DNA from: Prunus persica
Taxonomy: Eukaryota; Streptophyta; Magnoliopsida; Rosales; Rosaceae
Direction: 5' to 3'
NCBI RefSeq assembly: GCF_000346465.2
Contig: NC_034010.1
Span: forward strand, 11,186,558-11,250,557
DNA: 64,000 nucleotides
The notes under the pieces are model-generated. The model saw nothing but the letters and a program-made list of their open reading frames with translations. It was not told the origin of the DNA and did no database searches. Both the position numbers and the translations under genes were made by a program. This document shows, piece after piece, positions 30,356-40,221 of this stretch; positions within the stretch are counted from its first letter, which is position 1; each line of letters begins with the position of its first letter.

Positions 30356-33343
30356 TTCATCAGGGAGGTTGACTATCCCACATGGCTGGCCAATGTCGTG
30401 ATGGTCCGCAAGCCAAGAAAGGGTTGGCGCATGTGTGTCGACTACACCAACCTTAATCGGGCATGCCCAAAGGACAGCTTCCCGCTACCCCGCATTGACC
30501 AGCTAGTCGACGCCACAGCCGGCCACGCCCTCCTTAGCTTCATGGATGCTTATTCAGGTTACAACCAGATCTTCATGCACCCCGAAGATCAGGCCCACAC
30601 CTCTTTCATTACGGACCGCGGCCTCTACTGCTATAAGGTGATGCCCTTCGGCCTCAAAAACGCCGGGGCTACTTATCAGCGTCTGGTGAATCAGCTCTTT
30701 GCCCCCCTGATTGGCAATACCATGGAGGTCTATGTCGATGACATGCTAGTCAAGAGTCGCACGGCTGACCAGCACATCCCCAACCTCTCTGCCATGTTCA
30801 CCATCCTGAAGCAATACAAAATGAGGCTTAACCCCACCAAATGTGCATTCGGGGTGGCTTCCGGAAAATTCCTTGGCTTCATGATCAGCCAGAGGGGCAT
30901 TGAGGCCAATCCAGAAAAGATCCAGGCCATCTTAGATATGACAATACCTAAGACGGTCAAGGATATCCAAAGCCTTACAGGGCGTGTCGCAGCCCTGACC
31001 AGATTTATCTCCAAAGCCACTGACCGCTGCGCCCCATTCTTCAAGACCCTTAAAGGCAGCAAAAGAAACATCACCTGGACTGCTGAATGCGACACGGCTT
31101 TCAGCGAGCTCAAAGAGTATATGGGCCGGGCCCCTTTATTGTCAACCCCTGAGCACGAAGACATCCTCGTGATTTATCTCTCCATCTCAGCTTCGGCTGT
31201 TAGCTCTGTGCTCATCCGATCAAAAGATCACGCGGAGCACCCAGTGCATTATGTTAGTAAAGCATTGCAAGATGCCGAAGTTCGTTACCCGGACATCGAA
31301 AAATTGGCATTCGCCCTGGTCGTCTCGGCAAGACGCCTCCGACCATATTTCCAAGCTCACACCATCCATGTCTTAACCAATCAACCGCTCCGACAGGTGT
31401 TGCAGAACCCAGAAACCTCTGGGAGGCTGGTCAAATGGGCCATTGAACTGGGCGAGTTTGATATTCACTACAAACCCCGCCCGGCTATGAGGGGCCAGGC
31501 CGTTGCTGACTTCCTATCCGAATTCACGGATCCCCAAGCTTCCGCAGCTACCCAGCTCATAACCGAACCCAACCCCCCTCCCAGCCAGGACCAAACCCCC
31601 ACCGAAGGCAATCTCGACCTAACCCAGCCCCTGTGGACCTTATTCGTAGACGGCTCTTCTAATGCCCAGGGCTGTGGGGCCGGCCTCGTTCTCATCTCCC
31701 CAGACAAGGTTGCCCTCGAGTACGCCCTTCGCTTCAAATTCCAAGCCTCCAACAATGAGGCCGAATATGAAGCACTCTTAGCTGGTCTTCGATTAGCCAA
31801 AGAGATGGACGCCAGGCAAATTCAGATATTCAGCGATTCACAACTTGTGGTCCACCAGGTCAACCAGGACTTCACGGCTAAGGATGCCTCTATGACGGCC
31901 TACCTCCAGCACGCTCGGCACTTGCTGGCAAACTTCCAAGCCCACTCTATCAGGCAGGTGCCGCGCTCCGAGAATAGCCATGCGGATGCACTAGCCAGGT
32001 TGGCATCAGCCTTGGAGCAAGGACTGGGCCGCCACATCCACATCGAGTTTTTGGCCCAGCCCAGCACACAAGCCCCACTCATCTGCACTATTGATCACAG
32101 CCCTACATGGATGGACCCCATCCTCCAATTCTTACAAAACCAAACACTACCGGCTAATCCGGCAGAAGCACGACGCGTTCGCCATCGCTCTGCCCGTTAC
32201 CTGATCATTAACGGCTCCTTATACAAGCGGGGTTTCAGCCTTCCTTACCTCCGATGCCTGACTCCAGAGGAGGGTCACTATGTCCTCCGAGAAATCCATG
32301 AAGGCATCTGCGGCAACCACTCGGGCGCACGCTCGTTAGCTCATAAGGCAATCCGCCAAGGATACTTCTGGCCTTCACTCCACACTGACGCCCAGGCCTT
32401 CACCCAAAAATGCGACAAATGTCAGAGATTCGCCAACATTCCACAACTCCCGGCAGAACCACTGACGGCCATGGTCAGTCCTTGGCCATTTGCCCAATGG
32501 GGACTGGATCTCATCGGACCGATGCCAGAGGGCAAGGGCCAAGTCAAGTATGCTGTTGTGGCCGTAGACTACTTCACCAAGTGGGCTGAGGCCGAGGCCT
32601 TGGCCACCATCACTGCGGCTCGCATCGAATCCTTTGTGTGGCAAAACATTGTATGTCGCTTCGGCATCCCCAACTCCATCGTCACCGACAATGGCCGGCA
32701 ATTTGACAACGCCAAATTCAAACAATTTTGTTCCAACCTCAAGATTCGTCTGTGTTTCGCCTCCCCAGCCCATCCTCAGTCCAATGGCCAGGTCGAAGCC
32801 GTGAACAAAATTATCAAGAAGACCCTCAAGACAAAACTTGACAAAGCCAAGGGCTGCTGGCCAGAACTACTCCCAGAAGTACTCTGGTCCTACCGCACCA
32901 CCTTCCGCACATCCACGGGTGAAACGCCGTTCTCCCTATCATTTGGAACCGAGGCCGTGGCTCCGGTAGAGATTGGCCAGCCCACATACCGAACCTCCAC
33001 TTACGATGCCACGGCCAATGACGAGCAGTTGGCCCTCAACCTCGACTTCATTGACGAACTTCGGGACCAATCGAGCATGCGCAATGCCGCGTACAAGCAA
33101 CGCATCGCCAAATACTATGACTCCCGAGTCAAGCCCCGTGCTTTCAAAATGGGGGACTGGGTCATGCGCAAGGTTTCCTTGGCTACCAAAAATCCCAACG
33201 AAGGTACCCTCGGCCCTACATGGGAAGGTCCTTACGAGATTATCAAAATCTGCCGCCCCGGCACTTATCAGCTTCGTGATTCCACAGGCAAGACGCTGCC
33301 TCACCCGTGGAATGCTGACCACCTCAAGTACTATTACAAGTAA
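30356..33343 (+). CDS. pol: Pol: reverse transcriptase, dual RNase H, integrase
   Basis: Same frame as gag-pro, resuming after TGA; the first ATG is 30398, and residue numbers are from there (981 aa). RT catalytic YVDD at 112-115. An ordinary gypsy RNase H follows (about 230-370, with YPDIEKLAFALV). A second, archaeal-type RNase H begins at FVDGSS (Asp about 418) and continues NNEAEYEALLAGL, SDSQLVVHQV, HADALARLAS. The integrase zinc site has His 634, His 642, Cys 672 and Cys 675. The catalytic triad is Asp 704, Asp 764 and Glu 800 with the classical 35-residue D-E spacing. The C-terminus has GPYEI and ends LKYYYK. No chromodomain is seen. All catalytic residues are intact. Confidence 0.92.
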   Translation, partial: FIREVDYPTWLANVVMVRKPRKGWRMCVDYTNLNRACPKDSFPLPRIDQLVDATAGHALLSFMDAYSGYNQIFMHPEDQAHTSFITDRGLYCYKVMPFGLKNAGATYQRLVNQLFAPLIGNTMEVYVDDMLVKSRTADQHIPNLSAMFTILKQYKMRLNPTKCAFGVASGKFLGFMISQRGIEANPEKIQAILDMTIPKTVKDIQSLTGRVAALTRFISKATDRCAPFFKTLKGSKRNITWTAECDTAFSELKEYMGRAPLLSTPEHEDILVIYLSISASAVSSVLIRSKDHAEHPVHYVSKALQDAEVRYPDIEKLAFALVVSARRLRPYFQAHTIHVLTNQPLRQVLQNPETSGRLVKWAIELGEFDIHYKPRPAMRGQAVADFLSEFTDPQASAATQLITEPNPPPSQDQTPTEGNLDLTQPLWTLFVDGSSNAQGCGAGLVLISPDKVALEYALRFKFQASNNEAEYEALLAGLRLAKEMDARQIQIFSDSQLVVHQVNQDFTAKDASMTAYLQHARHLLANFQAHSIRQVPRSENSHADALARLASALEQGLGRHIHIEFLAQPSTQAPLICTIDHSPTWMDPILQFLQNQTLPANPAEARRVRHRSARYLIINGSLYKRGFSLPYLRCLTPEEGHYVLREIHEGICGNHSGARSLAHKAIRQGYFWPSLHTDAQAFTQKCDKCQRFANIPQLPAEPLTAMVSPWPFAQWGLDLIGPMPEGKGQVKYAVVAVDYFTKWAEAEALATITAARIESFVWQNIVCRFGIPNSIVTDNGRQFDNAKFKQFCSNLKIRLCFASPAHPQSNGQVEAVNKIIKKTLKTKLDKAKGCWPELLPEVLWSYRTTFRTSTGETPFSLSFGTEAVAPVEIGQPTYRTSTYDATANDEQLALNLDFIDELRDQSSMRNAAYKQRIAKYYDSRVKPRAFKMGDWVMRKVSLATKNPNEGTLGPTWEGPYEIIKICRPGTYQLRDSTGKTLPHPWNADHLKYYYK

Positions 33344-33665
33344 ACATATCTAGACCCTAGGACAATACTTTGGTCTTGATTATTTACTGTAAGTTAGACG
33401 TAAGGTATCTAGACCCTAGACCACTTGTACCTTCTGCCTTTCGGCATATATTTCAATGAAATGCCTGACTCAGGCCCATTCTCATGAACTCACATTGTTA
33501 TCATTCTTACCACAATTGATATCAAGCTAAGTTCATATCATAAATAAAAACAGCCTTGCTCCAGGCAAGGACAAATGTTCATACATAACCAAAATAAACA
33601 AACAAGTGTTCCAACACAATCACTAAAATACAAAATAGCTATAACACATCACGAAGGCAACGCCT
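33344..33665. other. Convergent spacer between pol and the antisense gene
   Basis: Holds the 3' ends of both transcripts. TCTAGACCCTAG is repeated at 33349 and 33408. No coding sequence. Confidence 0.5.
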
Positions 33666-35902
33666 TCAGGACTCGGTCGACGGAGCATCCTCAGTGGCTG
33701 GCTCAGCCTCTGGTGTCGGGGCGCTAGCATCAGCAGGAGGGGTCTGTGCAGGAGGCTCGCCACTGGTGTCAAAGTTAATCTCCAGTGAGGGGTTGAACCT
33801 AACCAACCTATCTTCCCAGCGAAGCTGCTCATCAACCAGTCGGTCCATGATATAGCTCTTCAGCTCCTCTGAGGATCGGAAGGACTCAATCGCCTCGGCT
33901 CGGGCAGCAGCCACCTCCTCGGCCCTAGATCTCTTCAGCTCCTCCACCTCCTTGGCCAGGGCCGCCTTCTGAACCAGCAAGGTGTTCTTCTCTCGGATGG
34001 CCTCCTGCGCCTCTGCCATTTTGCTCTTGGCTAGCTCATCCCGCCTCTTCAGCCTCTGGATCTCCTTGTCAGCCTTGGCCATGCTGACGTACATCTCGCC
34101 AAAGGCCTGCAAAACCAAAACCATGTTAGTCAATCTACACAAAAATAATCCAACACAAATACATTCAAAAAGGGCCTAAACACTTACATAGGCAGAGGTG
34201 AGGATCGTCTTTTGGGCCCGGTCGATGAAGGAAGAAGCTGGAGTCCTCGCCAGAGCCTCAGGGTCGCTCTTCACGCCTTCCAGGAAGACGTTCACTAAGG
34301 GCACCTCCTGCCGGTGCATAGCCAGGTTGACCTCCTTCTTCTGCTGGCATAGCCTGCCGAAGTCTACCTTCTCTACCCCTTCAGCGAACACGTCCTCCAT
34401 GCCGAAGGGTAGCTTCGGCGGTGCCTGCAGATCAAAGGGCGGAAGCCTCGGCCCTGACCCCATCACATGCTGATGAGCCTCCTCCAAAGCCTTCCTCTTC
34501 CCCAGCACATCCGCGACCCGACCCTCATCATCATCCCTGGGTCGTTTCCCAGCACTTTTCTCAGCTTTCTTGGCCCGAGACTCCCTCAGCCGCTTCTGCA
34601 TCTCGGCCTCATCAATGTCTACGGCCACCTTCGTGCTCCCCCTTATGATGCCAGCCACTGTCAAAACAAACAAAGCAATTCTATTACTCAAACTTACAAA
34701 GGCTCAGCACACAACAAAAAGATAACCCAGGTACTTACTTCCTTGCAGCAGTCCGGACTCAAACAAATTCTTCTGCATGACTAGGTTCCCGCACTCACGC
34801 TCAGTCTCTGATAGCTGCGCCCTCACCCACTCAACTTCGTCTTCTTGCTCCTTGGAGATAGGGCCCCACTTCACTGAACCTGCATCAAGAGTTAAAAACT
34901 ACTTAGCCATTTACACTGGCACAGAGGAAGTACAGAACCAAAAATAGGAGCCAAAACAACACAATCAGGCATTGGACAATCTTAAGGGATGGGGCAAGGA
35001 CCTATAGACTGGAAGTGGGTAGGAATGTGCTGGACAACGCTCTTCCCTGGAGGACATTCCCAGTCCCCATAGGCCAAGCACCACCTGTTCCTCCAGGACT
35101 TTTGCGTTGTGGGCTTGTGTCCAATAAAATAGCCCCTCTCCTTCGCCTTTAGGCAATTGGCCTGTACCCAGCCAAAATTCCCCTGTTGCTTCGAAATCGA
35201 GTACAGGTACATGAACTGCTCAAACGTTGGCTCCCCTAACCCAGCCAACCACCAGGCGATATACACCCCATGAAGAAGAATCCAAAAGTTGGGATTATAC
35301 TGCCCCGGTGCATACCCCAACTTGGCCAACATCATCTGAACCCACGGATGAAACGGTAGTCTGAAACCATGCCGATACATATCTGTAAAAATCATCACGG
35401 AGCCATCCGAGGGATATCTGACTACATCAGCCTCCGTGGGTAACCTCAAGCCCACATAGGCTGGCACACAAAAATCTGTTCGTAGCTGGGCCAATTTCGC
35501 TTCTGTAAGTGTATTCCGCCTCGGCAACGGGACACCAACCCGGATGTCTAATCCCTCTGACACCGAAGCCACTGCTATACCCACAGACCCTGATGGTGAT
35601 GCCTGGTTGCTCGAACCCACTTCTTGCGTCTGAGGCAAGGCTAGAACCCGATTTGCTATAGCCTCTAACTCTATATAATTTCTCTGCATCTCCCTATATG
35701 CAGCCGACCCAGAGTCTCCCGATGGCTCAGCCCTCTCACCCCCAGGCCCTATCATCCTACTTTCTATGGTTCCTTCCACCATACCCTCTGTCTCTGAACT
35801 TTCCTCTTCAGAACATATATATTGACTCGGCTCTTGACTCTCAGTATCATCCCCGCCGAAGGCAGGGGGGTCAAGACTTTCCCTATCAGAACTTTCAGAC
35901 AT
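33666..35902 (-). CDS. Spliced antisense gene inside the retrotransposon (Transposase_28-like, 650 aa)
   Basis: Four exons on the minus strand fit canonical splice sites and phase: 35902-35002 (AG|GTCC donor, weak), 34879-34739 (GAA|GTAAGT), 34657-34188 (TAT|GTAAGT) and 34106-33666; 1953 nt, no internal stop. The start MSESSDRESLDPPAFGGDDT opens an acidic Ser-rich region. Residues about 130-300 (LPTEADVVRYPSDGSVMIFT, MYRHGFRLPFHPWVQMMLAK, GYAPGQYNPNFWILLHGVYI) resemble the plant 'putative gypsy type transposon' domain. A basic, nuclear-signal-like stretch (KRPRDDDEGR) follows in exon 3. Exon 4 is a long coiled coil (LKRRDELAKSKMAEAQEAIR) with a Pro/Ala/Glu-rich tail. Antisense ORFs at this place are known in Tat elements; their function is not. 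A host-derived or regulatory role is speculation. Confidence 0.8.
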
Positions 35903-36420
35903 CTACAAATATGGAAAAACAAGAAAAAGGAACTAAATGCACATGCAGAGAGGATCGAACCACAACAACAAAAATTTGCCAAATCTTCATGCCAGGCAAG
36001 AATTCTACATGTTCATACATATGTTCAACATGTTCATCATGTTCATGCTCATATTCAATGTGTTCTTCCTAACCTTCAACATGTTCATGCAAAACAAGAC
36101 ATTTCAATTCAAAAGTTCTAGCGAAATAAGGTCTAACCTTGTTCGTACCACCACGTACAAGTCGCCGGAAATCACCTCCGCCACAAGCACCACCACAAAA
36201 CCTTCGCCGGAAATCTCTTCTCCTCCTCCTCAAATTCTCACAATTTTCTCAACTCAAGCCAAGTGTGATGCCTTCACCACCCAAGTTCCTATTAAATAGC
36301 CAACTAAGGGTACCACGCCTCGTTTCACGAGCAAACCCTAGCACCCTTTCATATTCCCTCCTAAATCCCTTGTACCTACACACAATTTGAAATTCAATTT
36401 TCAAATATACAAGCAAGAAA
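35903..36420. other. Upstream side of the antisense gene
   Basis: Contains CATGTTCA/ATGTTCAACATG microrepeats (about 36006-36095). No supported coding frame. Probably holds the promoter of the antisense gene on the minus strand. Confidence 0.4.
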
Positions 36421-36448
36421 CATAAACAATTGTGAGAAATTTAGGGGC

Positions 36449-37754
36449 CTTGCCGAACGGCAAGGCCCGTGCAAACACAAAATGGAGCCCTCAAAATTCC
36501 AAGTTTGCTAGCCTACCTCATAGGCCCAATCCTACTACAAGGCTAAGCCTAAATCGATCAAGACACCCAAGCCGTTACTACCACATATTATAGATGGGCT
36601 TGCCGAACGGCAAGGCCCGGAAAAAAACAAATGGGAGACTCACCTTTTCGGCCACAATACTCTACACACCCAGCTATTTTTCGATCCAAGCTCACAACGG
36701 CCCAACGGCGCCAAGGCCCCTACCGAACGGCAAGAGCTGTTGCAACTTCAACTTGATCTCGGCTGCCCCTTTGCCGAAACACCAAGCCCTGCCGAAGCAC
36801 AGCTGCACCGCCAAGGTCCTCTTGCCGAAGCTGCTGCACCTGCTGAACCTGCAGAACCTGCCCAGAACAGTATTGCCGAAGCTGCTGAACCTGCCCAGAG
36901 ACACCTGCCAGCCGAGGCCAAGTAACTTGCCGAACGGCAAGATCAGTCGGCTGCAATTTCACCCACTCGGACAGCAGCAGCCTGCCACAACCGCGCCGAA
37001 ACCCTGCCAGCCACCTGCTGCCGAAGCACCTCCCCGCTGCACAGCCTAGCTGCTGCCTTGCCGAAGGCTCTAATCCCGTGCTGCTGTCTTGCCGAAACAG
37101 CTGCACAGCCTTGCTGCCGCCTTGCCGAAACAACTCCCAATCAACTGGCCGAACGGCAAGGTCTAGCCACACCCGTGTGCCAGCAGCAAAATCCCTCCCA
37201 CCCAACTTGCCGAACGGCAAGACCTAGCAAACTCCAAGATCTTTCTACTCCAAAACTTGGCCTCACCCTTGCTCGCAACTACCTGCCGAAGGAGACTTCC
37301 CCTTGCATGACTACTCACTCAAACCTTGCTCAACTTTATACCTCACTCAAACCTGCCGAACGGCAAGAGCAACTAGATGATATTTTTACTCCTCACAATT
37401 CCAAACCCTAGCCCTTACACTTGCCAAAGCCCAGCTACTACTTTGAGCCCTTACCCTTGGCTGGCCTCAAGTACATGCCGAAGCCCACTTTGAGCCCAAT
37501 CCCAGCCCCTTGCCGAAGACCCAATCCAAAATGGCCTAGCTCCCAAGCCATCCAACAACACAAAAACAATTGTGGCTAGACCCTTGCCGAACGGCAAGGG
37601 CCATGAAATTTTTGCGGAGAGGGCCAAAATTTCCAAATGGCCCGGCCATTCAAAAAAAAAAAAAAAAAAAAAAGGGAGCTAGACCCTTGCCGAACGGCAA
37701 GGGCCATGGAGCATTTGTGGGGAAGTCCAAAATTTCCAGATGGCCCGGCCATTT

Positions 37755-37794
<40 letters not shown>

Positions 37795-37821
37795 AGCTAG
37801 ACCCTTGCCGAACGGCAAGGG
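36449..37821. repeat. Ten dispersed copies of a short perfect palindrome, CTTGCCG-AA-CGGCAAG
   Basis: Copies near 36449, 36599, 36719 (altered), 36926, 37145 (altered), 37206, 37352 (altered), 37581, 37684 and 37802. The last three extend to 9-bp arms (CCCTTGCCG/CGGCAAGGG). Each can form a hairpin with a 2-nt centre on either strand. Single arms (TTGCCGAAG) are scattered between them. The region carries several open frames, but their sequence is dictated by the repeats and I do not call genes. Confidence 0.8.
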
Positions 37822-37870
37822 CCATGGACACATTGTGGAAGAATCCGTTTCTCTCCAAAATTTTCAAAGG
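37573..37870 (+). repeat. Three tandem units of about 105-120 bp with poly-A ends
   Basis: Each unit begins GCTAGACCCTTGCCGAACGG and contains CCAAAATTTCCA(A/G)ATGGCC; the first two end in A-runs (about 37651-37673 and 37757-37791). The third lacks the A-run and diverges after CCAAAATTTTC. Confidence 0.8.
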
Positions 37871-38094
37871 ACCCGGCTCCTTCGAAGGCCTTGCTCCCCT
37901 AGGGACCCAGCTCCCATCCTATCTGCAACATGCCCAAGTACCCAGGTACCCAGCTACCATGTGTTGACGCAACTCCTAGCTTGCCAACTTGGGGGACTAG
38001 GGAGTGCCCTGCGGCTCCCAATGAAGCTGGAATGCTCGGTTACAATTACAAAAACTCACAAGTTCCCAACCCAGAAGTTACTTCTCGACCGCGA

Positions 38095-38108
38095 ACTTGG
38101 GGGACTAC
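38095..38108 (+). promoter_or_regulatory. Purine-rich tract next to the 3' LTR
   Basis: AACTTGGGGGACTAC immediately precedes the LTR start. The same ACTTGGGGGACTA occurs at about 37986-37999, so the tract may be duplicated. Confidence 0.55.
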
Positions 38109-38613
38109 TGTTTACACCATAATGAACCGAGCAGACCCAGCATCAAAGCGACTAGCACCAAGGCAGCCACGCCTTCTCCCATGCCGAAGGAAGACATACT
38201 TCCGAGGTGCCAGACACCTGCCGAAGCTCTCAGCTGCCAAACCTAATCTCCGGGACACGTGTCGCCACCACAACGGCTTGCACAAAGTCCCACATTGGAA
38301 CTTTGTGCAAAGCTCCCACTTTCACTTCCCTATAAATAGGGAACAGTACCCAGGTAAAAGAGGAACTACTCTCCCACTTTTACTGTTACTCTGCCAGAAT
38401 TACTACTCGTAACTGACTTAGGCATCGGAGAGCCTTCGGCCGGCACCACACCGGTGTCCGAAGCTTGACGATCGCTTCTCCTCTTTTTACCTTCTACAGG
38501 TCTCTCACCAACCCATTTCACCAAGGGCCTCAGCCCTCTTCTCTGCTGAAGACTCAGCACATCTAATCACTAAGTTGGACTCAATATTGGCCGGGCCATT
38601 TTGAGCATCAACA
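38109..38613 (+). repeat. 3' LTR
   Basis: 505 bp, identical to the 5' LTR except GATCGC for GATTGC near 38470. TATA box at 38331-38339. Followed by the AGCTG duplication. Confidence 0.95.
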
Positions 38614-39030
38614 AGCTGTATCAAACTGGAATTATAAAATGGATTTACATTTACTTGTAAAGTTGAAGGATTAGCAAAAGGAATTACTACTTTTTCTGTC
38701 AAATTTGTCCAAATTGATAAATTGATGATGATGTGAATAGGTTAGTGGCCAAAAGATCCTCATGAGTTTTTAGTATTATTAAGGAGAAAGGCAGAGAGTG
38801 TATGCTTTTTTCCATCCAGTTTTCCACTATGAGTTAGCTAACAATGATTTTGCATACAAGAACTTAAACTATATATCTGTATTGTTGGTGTGGCATCTTG
38901 CCACTACATCTTCATTTTCTTTTCTAAAATAAATTGAACAAAAAAAAAGAAATTTGATAATTAGTGTTCTTGGATTTAGATTCTAGGTGATCTAGGTTCT
39001 TTGTGATTTTAATGAGTAAAACACTGTTTA
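38614..39030. other. No gene seen
   Basis: Continuation of the sequence interrupted by the retrotransposon. AT-rich, without recognised coding motifs. Confidence 0.4.
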
Positions 39031-39156
39031 GTGTTGACTTGGTTTTGATGTTTGGTACTGTTTGGATTCTTTATAGTACTTATTATGCAAATGAAATGAT
39101 GTAGTTGTTAACTTCCAATAAGTGGTATGAATAGTTGTTATACTATTCATACCCTG

Positions 39157-39735
39157 CAATTGAGGATTTCTATGACATAGTATTAACAGTGTACTTCTAT
39201 GACATAGTATTAACAGATTTTTCAGTAACAAACCATGCTCTATATTTTGCTCTATATATAGCTATGCACTTGAAGTTTATGATATGCATAATGTGATTTT
39301 TACTAGGAAGATAGTTTTATGACGTAGTATTAACAGTATACTTCTATGACATAGTATTAACAGATTTTCAGTAATAAACCATGCTCTATATTTTGCTCTA
39401 TATATAGCTGTGCACTTGAAGTTTATGATATGCATAATGTGATTTTTACTAGGAAGATAGTTCTATGACATAGTATTAACAGTGCATTTTTTTTTTCTTG
39501 TAGAGGTATTTCCTTTTGCCTTTGCTATTCTTTCTGATGAAACTGTGGACAATTGGAGGTGGTTTCTGCAAAGGATATCGGATGTCTTGCTGGGCTTTTT
39601 TGGGTTTTTTTTTGTGAGTTTTTTTGTATGAAATGATATTAACAATATACTTCTATGAAATGGTATTAACAATATACTTCTATGACATGAGATTAAGAAT
39701 GTGCTTGTATGATATGGTATTAGCAATGCACTTCG
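39157..39735 (+). repeat. Tandem repeats: about 149-bp unit twice and a 23-bp core many times
   Basis: The core CTTCTATGACATAGTATTAA recurs at about 39193, 39343 and, degenerate, to 39735 (AATGGTATTAACAATATACT). Two full 149-bp units each contain AAACCATGCTCTATATTTTG and ATGATATGCATAATGTGATT. Confidence 0.75.
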
Positions 39736-40221
39736 GGCTTGCTGGGCTTGTTTTAAGTTAATAAATGGTAGTCATGCAATTTCTAGGAACTTCAACACTC
39801 ATTTTTTATGTAATAAATGGTTTTTAAGTACATTACATGTGGGATTTTTAATATTTTTTAATTATTTATAATTTCAGTCCCAATTTTGAGTGTACTACTA
39901 AAACTCCCAAAATATTATTTACTGCTCATCCAGAAACAGAAACAGAAACAGTGATAAGTGTGTGATTTTTTGGTAACCAAATAAACAAGAATCTGATATA
40001 CAAACACACTCTCAAATGAGTTATCGTCTCCACAGCATCCTCCTCGGCACCACCATACGCACCCATCGCTCCATTCCACCCCACCTAATTTGCAGGTTCC
40101 TCGCATGCCAAATCTCTTGGCCTCTACGTGTTTGTTTATATGCTTATTTATACAGTTTTGGGTTCTGCATTTTGTTTGCAGGGCTTGGTTTTGTAGCGGT
40201 AGATTCAGAAACCAGACCCAC

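Larger units (their letters stand above)
26862..38613 (+). mobile_element. Complete young Ty3/gypsy LTR retrotransposon, Tat clade (11.75 kb)
   Basis: Two 505-bp LTRs (26862-27366 and 38109-38613) start TGTTTACACC and end AGCATCAACA, and differ by one base. The 5-bp target duplication AGCTG is perfect (26857-26861, 38614-38618). Order: 5' LTR, primer-binding site, gag-protease, RT, two RNase H domains, integrase, an antisense spliced gene, a repeat-rich spacer, purine-rich tract, 3' LTR. The second, archaeal-type RNase H after the ordinary one and the antisense ORF are hallmarks of the Tat clade (Ogre/Retand relatives). Long 3' sequence of more than 4.5 kb beyond pol is also typical. One in-frame TGA interrupts the coding region at 30353-30355. 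Confidence 0.95.

Noticed and set aside
36594..37220. Open frames of 150-166 residues on both strands in the retrotransposon spacer
   Set aside because: Their composition follows the GCCGAACGGC palindromes; no domain and no conservation evidence.
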